From: Falsiroseomonas sp050563525
Lineage (GTDB): Bacteria; Pseudomonadota; Alphaproteobacteria; Acetobacterales; Acetobacteraceae
Direction: 5' to 3'
NCBI RefSeq assembly: GCF_050563525.1
Contig: NZ_JBNXUN010000003.1
Span: 124,001-188,000, forward strand
DNA: 64,000 nucleotides
In this document: positions 45,224 to 52,505 of the stretch, piece by piece
Layout of the letters: each line of letters starts with the position of its first letter
Numbering within the stretch: the stretch's first letter is position 1
Program-made: the position numbers and the translations under genes
Notes under the pieces: model-generated
What the model was told of the DNA's origin: nothing
The model's database searches: none
What the model saw: only the letters and a program-made list of their open reading frames with translations

Positions 45224-45241
45224 GTTATGTTATCATATAAC
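45224..45241 (+). promoter_or_regulatory. Candidate Zur box upstream of aztD
   Basis: GTTATGTTATCATATAAC: 7 of 9 positions of its halves pair, and the inner 13-mer GTTAT-CAT-ATAAC repeats the pattern GTKAT-N3-ATMAC of the site before zur. It ends 37 bp before the aztD start codon. The gap is notably AT-rich against a GC-rich genome. Confidence 0.65.
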
Positions 45242-45277
45242 CTCACGAGCCTGTCCTGTATCAGCCAGGGGTCCAGC

Positions 45278-46438
45278 ATGATCCGCACCCTCTCCCTCCT
45301 GCTCATCGCCGCCCTGCCGGCCACCGCCGAAACCATTACCGCCACGCGGCTGGTCATCGCCGACCATGCTGCGCCACGGATTGTCGTGGCCGATGAGGCG
45401 GGCGCGCCCTTGCTGCGCCTGGATACGGCGGAACCCGCGCGCCTGCATGCCGGCCTGCACCGCGGCCAGGTCGCGCTGCGCGAAGGCACCCTCGGCCGCG
45501 TGACGCTGCTCGAGACCGGGCTGCGGCTCGATGGCCATGGCGACCACGGTGACCTTCACCTCGCCGCCCCGGCCCGTCTGCCGCTGGAACTGCGCGGACC
45601 GCGTCCCTCCCACGTCGTCGGCGCCCATGGACGGCTCGGGGTCTTCTTCGATGGCGATGGTTCCGTCAGCCTGATCGAATCCGGCAAGGAGGAGGCGCCC
45701 ACCCGCCTCTCCGCCGCGCATGCGCATCACGGCGTCGCCTTCCCCTTCATCTCCACCGCCGGGTCACGTGTCGCGCTGAGCGAGGCCGTGGCGCCCGGCG
45801 AGCGGCCCTCCGCCGTCAGCCTGCGCGACGCGGCCGGCGCCGAACTGGCGCGGCGGGAGGATTGTCCGCGCCTGCATGGCGAGGCGCAGACCGGACCGCT
45901 GATCGCCTTCGGTTGCGCCGACGGCGTGCTGCTGCTGGATGCCGGCAGCGGAGAATTCCGCAAGATCGCCAACCCGCCGGGCACCGGTGAGCGGATGGTA
46001 CGGAACCTTGCCGGCGGCGAGGATTGGCGCCTGCTGCTCGGCGACTTCGGACCGGACGCGATGGTGGTGGTGGATCCGGATGCGGGCACGATGCGCGTGG
46101 TGCCACTGCCGGCGCGCCGCCTGCATTTCGCGCTCGACCCGGCCCGCGCTGACACCGGCTTCGCGATGACCGAGGACGGCATGCTGCACGCATTCTCGAC
46201 GCTCGACGGCGCTCCGCGCCAAAGGGTCCAGGCGACCGGGCGCTACAGCCTGGAAGGTGGCTCGGCTGTGGCACGGCCGCGGCTGTCGGCCGCGGGCGGA
46301 TTGGTCGCGGTCAGCGATCCGGCGGCCGGCCGCGTCGCCCTGCATGATGCGGAGACGCTTGCGCTGCAACGCGTGGTCGAGACCGGCGGCGCGCCCTTCG
46401 ATATCCGCCTGGTCTCACTGACCGGGGAGCGGCACTGA
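45278..46438 (+). CDS. aztD: Periplasmic zinc metallochaperone AztD-like
   Basis: 386 residues from the ATG at 45278, which gives a clean signal peptide (IRTLSLLLIAALPATAET) and has AGGGG upstream; the in-frame ATG at 45227 lies inside the Zur box. The rest is a WD40-like beta-propeller. Family marks are the His/Asp-rich HGDHGDLHLA, SHVVGAHGRLGVFFDGDGS, AHAHHGVAFPF and RRLHFALDPA, which match from memory the AztD zinc chaperone of Paracoccus. It hands zinc to the AztC binding protein of the AztABC importer, whose genes are not in this window. A Zur box precedes it. Confidence 0.85.
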   Translation: MIRTLSLLLIAALPATAETITATRLVIADHAAPRIVVADEAGAPLLRLDTAEPARLHAGLHRGQVALREGTLGRVTLLETGLRLDGHGDHGDLHLAAPARLPLELRGPRPSHVVGAHGRLGVFFDGDGSVSLIESGKEEAPTRLSAAHAHHGVAFPFISTAGSRVALSEAVAPGERPSAVSLRDAAGAELARREDCPRLHGEAQTGPLIAFGCADGVLLLDAGSGEFRKIANPPGTGERMVRNLAGGEDWRLLLGDFGPDAMVVVDPDAGTMRVVPLPARRLHFALDPARADTGFAMTEDGMLHAFSTLDGAPRQRVQATGRYSLEGGSAVARPRLSAAGGLVAVSDPAAGRVALHDAETLALQRVVETGGAPFDIRLVSLTGERH

Positions 46439-46476
46439 GCCGCGCCCACGACTGACCCCATGGAGCCGTACCGATC

Positions 46477-47400
46477 ATGGACCCTCCTCCGCTGATTCCC
46501 GTGACCGTGCTGACCGGCTACCTTGGCGCCTGCAGGACCACGCTGCTGAACCGGCTGCTGACGGAACAGCACGGCAGGAAATACGCCGTCGTCATCAACG
46601 AGTTCGGTGAGCTTGGCGTGGACAACGACCTCGTGGTGGATGCCGACGCGGAGGTCTTCGAGATGAACAACGGCTGCATCTGCTGCACCGTGCGTGGCGA
46701 CCTGATCCGCATCATCGGCGGGCTGATCAAGCGCACGTCGCTCGACGGCATCATCATCGAGACGACCGGGCTCGCCAACCCCGCCCCCGTCGCGCAGACC
46801 TTCTTTGTCGATGAGGAGGTGAAGGCCCGCACGCGGCTTGATGCCATCGTCACGGTTGTCGATGCCAAGCACCTGCCACAGCGCCTGCATGACAGCCACG
46901 AGGTCCTGGAACAGGTCGCCTTCGCCGATGTCATCCTGCTCAACAAGGCCGACCTGGTCACGCCGGCGGAGCTGGAGGCGCTGGAGATGCGCATCCGGGG
47001 GATCAACCCGCATGCCCGCATCCATCGGACGCAGCGGGCGGAACTCGCGGTCGAGGAGGTGCTGCGCCGCGGTGGCTTCGACCTCGCGCGCGTGCTGGAG
47101 ATGGAGCCGGCCTTCCTGACCGGTGAGGACGACCATGAGCATGACGACGCGGTCGCCAGTGTCGCCTTTGAGACGGATCGTCCACTGGACGCGGATCGCC
47201 TTGATGCCTGGATTTCGAAGCTGCTGGCCGAGCGGGGGCAGGATCTGCTGCGCACCAAGGGCATCCTCGACTTCACCGAGGAGGACCGGCGTTTCGCCTT
47301 CCAGGCCGTGCACATGCTGGCGGATGGCGACTTCATCGGCCGCAACCTCAGCCGCCCGGTGCTGCGCCGCGGTTTCGAAGCCTGCATCGCGGGAGCCTGA
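46477..47400 (+). CDS. COG0523 (CobW/ZigA-type) GTPase, altered and shortened
   Basis: 307 residues. It has the subfamily's VLTGYLGA start, the metal-binding NNGCICCTVRGD (CxCC), ETTGLANPAPV and LLNKADLV (NKxD guanine site). Two oddities stand out. The P-loop reads GACRTTL where the family has GAGKTTL, so the invariant Lys is Arg and a Gly is Cys. The C-terminal domain passes from HMLADGDF directly to IGRNLSRPVLRRGFEACIAG, lacking ~17 residues (the RPW...RLVF segment) present in relatives. Either the gene is non-functional or nucleotide hydrolysis is altered. Located in the zinc regulon, 38 bp after aztD. Confidence 0.85.
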   Translation: MDPPPLIPVTVLTGYLGACRTTLLNRLLTEQHGRKYAVVINEFGELGVDNDLVVDADAEVFEMNNGCICCTVRGDLIRIIGGLIKRTSLDGIIIETTGLANPAPVAQTFFVDEEVKARTRLDAIVTVVDAKHLPQRLHDSHEVLEQVAFADVILLNKADLVTPAELEALEMRIRGINPHARIHRTQRAELAVEEVLRRGGFDLARVLEMEPAFLTGEDDHEHDDAVASVAFETDRPLDADRLDAWISKLLAERGQDLLRTKGILDFTEEDRRFAFQAVHMLADGDFIGRNLSRPVLRRGFEACIAGA

Positions 47401-47461
47401 CGGGGCCGTGGACGCAGCCTCGATGATCCTGGACCCGCACTGCCGCGCAGGCGCCGCATCG

Positions 47462-47890
47462 ATGCGCGAGGAGCGTGCACCATCCGCGGGTCGCCACCCG
47501 AGGACGCGCGGCGCAGTCAGTCGGATTGGCCTGCGGGTTGGCTGCAGGCAGGACGCTGCAACGGGCCTCAACGATGTCACCGTTCGTGAGGCGATCTGGC
47601 AGCGCTTTTCGGGCGATGATTGGGCCGCCTTCGATGCGCTGCCGCCAGCCATCCGGCAGCGCATGCAGGACCACGCCTATGACGCCTGGGCGGTCAATGC
47701 GCTGATGCTGTGGCAGGCCTTCCGCCGCCGGCTTGGCTCATCGGCCTGCGCCGAGCGGCGGCTGCTGAACTACCTGGGTGATTGCGAAGCCTTGGAGCGC
47801 GCGGCCTTTGCCGAGGCTTACAGGCAGGCACATGGCAGGCCGCTCCCGCATGTTGCGTCGGGAGCAACGGTGCTCCGCAGCCGACGGTGA
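47462..47890 (+). CDS. Conserved small protein, possibly DUF6525-like
   Basis: 142 residues if started at the ATG at 47462; an uncertain start, as no clear ribosome site is visible and a shorter form would begin near residue 40. The second half is a distinctive helical domain: WAAFDALPPAIRQRMQDHAY, AWAVNALMLWQAFRRRL and GRPLPHVASGATVL. This resembles DUF6525-like small proteins of alphaproteobacteria with an FDALPPxxR motif. No function is known. It follows the COG0523 gene by 61 bp on the same strand. Confidence 0.6.
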   Translation: MREERAPSAGRHPRTRGAVSRIGLRVGCRQDAATGLNDVTVREAIWQRFSGDDWAAFDALPPAIRQRMQDHAYDAWAVNALMLWQAFRRRLGSSACAERRLLNYLGDCEALERAAFAEAYRQAHGRPLPHVASGATVLRSRR

Positions 47891-47970
47891 GGCCCTGACC
47901 CGCCAACGCGGCGGAGGTGGTTCAGGCTGCGTTCCCGCGACAGCGGGATGCTTGTGGTGTCGCGGCATCG

Positions 47971-48132
47971 CTCGAAGCTGCGGGAACCGCGATTGGTGCC
48001 ATAGAGGTCCATCAGCACGCGGCCGCCGATCGCGGGCGTAAAGGAATAAAAGCGACGCACCTCGTGCACGAAGGCTTCCAGGTCCTCGTCGTTGTCCCGC
48101 AGCCGCGCCTGCCATTGCGGAGTCTGGTGCAG
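47971..48132 (-). pseudogene. CYP152-type cytochrome P450 remnant
   Basis: On the minus strand one frame reads QWQARLRDNDEDLEAFVHEV, then RRFYSFTPAIGGRV, then directly LMDLYGTNRGSRSFE. The EVRRFYxFxPxxGGRV and LLDLYGTNxxxR segments are hallmarks of the CYP152 fatty-acid peroxygenase family. The ~17 residues normally between them (the FEWxGxRF segment) are missing, and neither the N-terminal half nor the haem Cys loop is found nearby. This is a fragment of a deleted gene. Confidence 0.7.
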
Positions 48133-48144
48133 GGCAGGTGCGGT

Positions 48145-48542
48145 TCAACTGCGCCGGTTCAGCGTGCTCGCGCGATTGTCGAGGTCGGTTGTGGTGACTC
48201 CGGGGACGGCGCGCATCAACAGTCCCGCGCCAATCTCGATCAGGCCGAGGATGAGGTGCGGCCAGAACACGCGGTCGGCAAAGCCGAACAGCCAGGGGAT
48301 GCTGCCAGCAGCACGCCGGAGCCGGTGTCGAGCACCAGATGCATCGGCATCGGTATCACCCGCACCGCGCTGTGTTCATAATTCGTCAGCAGCGAATAGA
48401 TGATCGCGCCGGCACCCAGGATCTGCGGCACCCACTGCGCCGCGGTGCCATCTGCGAAGCCCAGCAGATAGGGCACGACAATCAGCAGCGCCCCCATGAG
48501 GTAGTCGAGCACGCCATGGATGCGGGTAGGGATGAAGCGCAT
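48145..48542 (-). pseudogene. Frameshifted small SPW-type membrane protein
   Basis: From the ATG at 48542 (ribosome site AGGAG 6 bases upstream) the frame gives RFIPTRIHGVLDYLMGALLI, then GFADGTAAQWVPQILGAGAI and HLVLDTGSGVLLAASP. At the run of four C/G near 48293-48298 the reading frame shifts by one base, and the homologous continuation is WLFGFADRVFWPHLILGLIE up to the TGA at 48145-48147. Without the shift it would be a ~130-residue four-helix SPW-repeat-like membrane protein. A homopolymer sequencing error could produce the same picture. Confidence 0.7.
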
Positions 48543-48655
48543 CCTGGTCTCCTGAGATGATCCGTCGGCCGTCAACGCCGTGCCGAGGCGCGGCGTTCGG
48601 GGATGATCCGCACGGCGGTCATCCCTTCGGCCCGCCGCGGAGGCAGCATGTCTCA

Positions 48656-48830
48656 GCATCGGCGCAGCTGGAGCGCGCGACGGTCCGGTGGGTCGGCGGC
48701 GATGATCGCCGCGTTGATGGCCCCGCCGACGCGCCGGCAATCCAGCGGACAGGGCCGAGGACGCCCTCCGGGGCCACGCAGGCGCCGGCAGAGAACGCGC
48801 CCAGCGCGCCGCCGCGCCTCTCGATCGCAG
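48656..48830 (-). pseudogene. Patatin-like phospholipase fragment
   Basis: One frame has IERRGGALGAFSAGACVAPE (oxyanion GGGALGAF type loop) and RWIAGASAG; a second frame continues GGAINAAIIAADPPDRRALQ. Together these are the first two motifs of patatins (GxSxG appears as GASAG). A one-base shift separates them. The downstream domain with the catalytic Asp is absent. It lies next to the broken SPW gene, in the decay zone. Confidence 0.6.
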
Positions 48831-49008
48831 GCGAATACGGATCCGGCGCGCCAGGGTGCGAGGGTTGATCCTGCAGGAGGAACAAGCGACAGGGCCCTTG
48901 TTTCATGCTGACCTACCGGCTGCACTTGGCGCTTCCACATCCGATTTCAGAGGCCTAGCCTCCGGCCGCCAGGGGAAGTGGCTAACGCCCCCCGGCGAGG
49001 AGGAAACC

Positions 49009-50631
49009 ATGCCAGCACACCCGGCCATCCGCCGCTGGGCGCTTGCCCTCGGCCTCGCCTTTGGTCCCGCCTTCGCACAGGCCCAGCAACCCCAGCACGA
49101 CCACAGCCATGGCGGGACACCGCCACCTCCGGCCACGCTCGGCACCCTGCACTTCCCTGCCAGCTGTACGCCCGAGGCGCAGGCCGCCTTCGACGACGCG
49201 ATGAAGCTGCAACACTCCTTCTGGTACCAGGCCGCCGATCAGGCGCACCGCCGGGTGCTGGAGCGCGATCCGAACTGCGTCATGGCCTACTGGGGCGGGG
49301 CCCTGGCGCTGCTGCGCAATCCCTTCAGCCCGCCGCCGGCCGACGCGCTGCCGCAGGGCCGGGCGCTGCTGGAGCAGGCACAGCGCATCGGCGCCAAGAC
49401 GGAGCGTGAGGCCGGCTTCATCGGCGCGCTGATGGTCCTTTTTGCCGGTGACGACATGCCGGGTCACCGTGCCCGCGTGGTGCAGTATGCGCAGGCCATG
49501 GAAGCGCTGAGCAGGCGCTTCCCGGACGACACGGAGGTGTCGATCACTCATGCGCTGTCGCTGGTCATGGCGGCCTCGCCCGCGGACAAGACTTATGCGA
49601 ACCAGCTGCGGGCCGGCGAGATCCTGGAGCGCGAGTACAGCCGGCATCCGCAACATCCCGGCATCTCCCACTACCTGATCCATGCCTACGACGTGCCGGC
49701 GCTGGCGCAGAAGGGCGTGGCGGCAGCCGAGCGCTACGCTGCGCTGGCGGCGGACGCGCCGCACGCGCTGCACATGCCCTCCCACATCTTCACGCGCGTC
49801 GGGCGCTGGGAGGATTCGATCGAGACCAACCGGCGCTCCGCCGAGACCGCGCGAGCGCGGGGGGAGCGTTTCGATGAGCTGCACGCCCTGGATTATATGG
49901 TCTACGGCTACCTCCAGACCGGCCGGACCGAGGCCGCACGGCACGTGCTGGAGGAGATCGCCCGCTACGTCGACTGGAACCCGCCGACGCCCATCGGAAG
50001 CTACGCGCTGACCGCCATGCCGGCGCGTTTGACGTTGGAACGCGGCGACTGGGAGGGTGCCGCGTCGCTTGGCACCCGCCGCTACGGCGTGCCCTTCGTG
50101 GACGCCACCACCCATTTCGCGCGCGCGATGGGCGCGGCGCGCGCCGGCCGACCAGAAGCATCCGCCGCGGACATCGAGGCGCTGAAGGCCGCGGCCGCCG
50201 ACCTTCAGGGACGCGACGCCTACTGGCAGGAACAGGTGGAAATCCTCCGCGTCGCCGCGGAGGGGTGGGTGGCCTTCGCGCGCGGTGAGCATGAGGCGGG
50301 GCTCACCCTTCTCCGCGAGGCAGCGGCACGCGAAGCAGGCACCGAGAAGCACCCGGTCACCCCCGGCCCGCTGTTTCCCGCGCGGGAGCAACTTGGCGAG
50401 ATGCTGCTGGCGATGAACCGCCATGCCGCCGCGCAGGTCGAGTTCGAGGCGGTCCAGCAGACCGAGCCCAACCGGTTCCGGGCGGTGTACGGGGCTGGTC
50501 GCGCGGCCGAACTGGCCGGAGATCGCGCCGCGGCACGGCAGCACTACGAGCATCTCATGCGCCTCGCGGAGCGTGCCGACACGCCGCGGCCGGAGATTGA
50601 GCAGGCACGTGCATTCGTCAGCGCGCGCTGA
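49009..50631 (+). CDS. Secreted TPR-repeat protein
   Basis: 540 residues from the ATG at 49009 (ribosome site GAGGAGG); the longer frame upstream is not needed. The signal peptide is AIRRWALALGLAFGPAFAQA, followed by a His-rich stretch (HDHSHGG) that could bind metal. The mature protein consists of helical TPR-like repeats: SFWYQAADQAHRRVLERDPN, CVMAYWGGALAL, ISHYLIHAYDVPALAQKGVA and FRAVYGAGRAAELAGDRAAA. The HYLIHAYDVP and SHIFTRVGRWEDS motifs are typical of this periplasmic TPR family, whose role is unknown. It is followed by a probable rho-independent terminator. Confidence 0.85.
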   Translation: MPAHPAIRRWALALGLAFGPAFAQAQQPQHDHSHGGTPPPPATLGTLHFPASCTPEAQAAFDDAMKLQHSFWYQAADQAHRRVLERDPNCVMAYWGGALALLRNPFSPPPADALPQGRALLEQAQRIGAKTEREAGFIGALMVLFAGDDMPGHRARVVQYAQAMEALSRRFPDDTEVSITHALSLVMAASPADKTYANQLRAGEILEREYSRHPQHPGISHYLIHAYDVPALAQKGVAAAERYAALAADAPHALHMPSHIFTRVGRWEDSIETNRRSAETARARGERFDELHALDYMVYGYLQTGRTEAARHVLEEIARYVDWNPPTPIGSYALTAMPARLTLERGDWEGAASLGTRRYGVPFVDATTHFARAMGAARAGRPEASAADIEALKAAAADLQGRDAYWQEQVEILRVAAEGWVAFARGEHEAGLTLLREAAAREAGTEKHPVTPGPLFPAREQLGEMLLAMNRHAAAQVEFEAVQQTEPNRFRAVYGAGRAAELAGDRAAARQHYEHLMRLAERADTPRPEIEQARAFVSAR

Positions 50632-50680
50632 CCAGAGCAGGGCGGGGGCAGGATCAGGCCCGCCCCCGCTGCGACGCCTC

Positions 50681-50707
50681 GGCGGCCCGAGGCCGCCAGC
50701 CTCTTTT
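50681..50707 (+). terminator. Rho-independent terminator after the TPR gene
   Basis: Stem GGCGGCC/GGCCGCC with a 3-base loop, followed by AGCCTCTTTT. It lies 50 bp past the TPR stop codon. A second hairpin, GCGGGGGC/GCCCCCGC, precedes it at ~50642-50669. Confidence 0.6.
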
Positions 50708-51159
50708 CGTAGCAACGACAACCCGTTCAGCCCAAACGACTTCCCTTTGCGTCCTCCGGACGCTTTCCGACAAAGCGCTGCACGACAGCCGAGCCGTCTC
50801 GCCTGCGTGCGGCAAGGTTCAAGCGGCCATTGCTGCAACCTGGCCCGATGCCAGGCTCAGCGCCGAACTGATGCTGGGCGACAACTGCTTCGACGAACCG
50901 GTATCGCCAACCAGTGGGTTCCAGCCGGCCGCGTGGCGGCCCGCGATCGTCGCAACGCATCCGGGAACAGGCGCGGCACCGACGACGAGATCAGGTCACG
51001 TCCGTCAACGCGATGCAAAATACTGCTGGGCTTGAGGTGGCCACGGCCCAGGCATCCTTGGATGGAAGCCGCAGGGCTCCGTTGGCGGCCGCTGGAAGAC
51101 CCGCTCGACTTCCGGAATGCCGAGGTGCCCGCCCGGACCTGCCAACCGATTGATTTGAT
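50708..51159. other. Intergenic region, nothing recognised
   Basis: Some 450 bases between the TPR gene terminator and tRNA-Lys show no start codon with a ribosome site, no family motif, and no repeat that stands out. Open frames on both strands were checked and look random. A promoter for tRNA-Lys would lie on the other side (beyond 51235). Confidence 0.4.
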
Positions 51160-51235
<76 letters not shown>

Positions 51236-51331
51236 GCGCCATCAACTGGCGAGGACGGCCGTTTAGGCGGTGGCGGCGGGTTTGTCCAGCCCAACCGGCC
51301 CCAACTCATGCAGCCCCGCCATGCCCTCCGT

Positions 51332-52483
51332 TCAGGGCTGGTCCCGCGGCGCGACCAGCTCCGCCTCACGGTGCACATGCGCCGACATCAGCAGGCCGAA
51401 CCCCACCATCGCCGTCAGCATGGCGGACCCGCCGTGGCTGATCAGCGGCAGCGGCACGCCGCCCACCGGGATAGCGCCGGTGACCATGGCGATGTTGACG
51501 AAGACGTACAGGAAGTAGTTCGTCGCCAGCCCCACCGCCAGCAGCCGGCCGAACTGGTGCCGGCTGCGCAGCGCCACCAGGAAGCCGAAGGCCACCACCG
51601 TCGCCAGCAGGCCGAGCACGCTCAGCGCACCGACCAGGCCGAATTCCTCGGCCAGCATGGTGAAGATGAAGTCGGTCTGCTTCTCCGGCAGGAAGTTCAG
51701 GTGGCCCTGGGTGCCCTGAAGGAAGCCCTTGCCCCAGAAGCCACCCGACCCCAGCGCGATCTTGGACTGGATGATGTTGTAGCCGGCCCCCAGCGGGTCG
51801 CTCTCGGGATCCAGGAAGGTGGTGATGCGGGCACGCTGGTAATCGTGCAGATGCTCATAGGCGATCGGCGCTGCCACCCCCGCCGCCCCCAGGATGATGG
51901 CGAATTTCCACAGCCGCACGCCGGCAGCGAAGAACACCGCGCCGCCGACCATCAGGGTGATCAGCGCCGTGCCCAGGTTCGGCTGCCGCAGGATCAGCGC
52001 CGCCGGCACCAGTACGGCGACGATCGGCGGAATCAGGAACAGCGGATTGCCGATGCGCTCCCACGACGCCTTGTGGAACCAGGCGGCCAGCGCCAGCACC
52101 AGCATGATCTTCATCAGTTCGGATGGCTGCAACTGGAAGCCGCCGAGATCGAGCCAGCGCTGCGCCCCGCCGCCGACCTGGCCGTGGAACGCCACCAGCA
52201 CCAGCAGCCCGACGCCGGCCGCATAGCCAAGCCAGGCGAGCCGCGCGATCAGCCGGATGTCCACCAGCGCGATGGAAAGCATCAGCACCAGGCCGAAGCC
52301 AAAGCGGATGGCATGCTTGGCGGCGTAAGGTTCCGCCGCGCCGCCGCCGGCCGAATACAGCGCCACGTAGCCCACACCGCCGACCCCGCACAGCAGCAGC
52401 ACAAATACCCAGGGAATCTGCCAGAGCTTCTCCAGCACCCCGGTGCCGCGTTCCCGCGCCAGCAGCCTGCGTTCGAAGATCAA
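51332..52483 (-). CDS. rodA: Rod-shape-determining protein RodA (SEDS glycosyltransferase)
   Basis: 383 residues with a TTG start at 52483; the ribosome site GGAGG is 7 bases upstream and the surrounding frame has no better start. RodA is an inner-membrane peptidoglycan polymerase of the SEDS family. About ten membrane helices are visible. Signature residues include GGFQLQPSELMKIMLVLAL, LRQPNLGTALI, the extracytoplasmic KTDFIFTMLAEEFGLVG-type segment (here QTDFIFTMLAEEFGLVG), and VGGVPLPLISHGGSAML. It is the last gene of the mre cluster and works with PBP2 (mrdA), whose stop lies 22 bp before its start. Confidence 0.94.
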   Translation of the reverse strand: MIFERRLLARERGTGVLEKLWQIPWVFVLLLCGVGGVGYVALYSAGGGAAEPYAAKHAIRFGFGLVLMLSIALVDIRLIARLAWLGYAAGVGLLVLVAFHGQVGGGAQRWLDLGGFQLQPSELMKIMLVLALAAWFHKASWERIGNPLFLIPPIVAVLVPAALILRQPNLGTALITLMVGGAVFFAAGVRLWKFAIILGAAGVAAPIAYEHLHDYQRARITTFLDPESDPLGAGYNIIQSKIALGSGGFWGKGFLQGTQGHLNFLPEKQTDFIFTMLAEEFGLVGALSVLGLLATVVAFGFLVALRSRHQFGRLLAVGLATNYFLYVFVNIAMVTGAIPVGGVPLPLISHGGSAMLTAMVGFGLLMSAHVHREAELVAPRDQP

Positions 52484-52505
52484 GGCCCTGCCTCCGGCAT
52501 GCGGA

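Noticed and set aside
50727..50960. Minus-strand 77-codon frame in the gap before tRNA-Lys
   Set aside because: No motif or ribosome site; composition matches random shadow frames.
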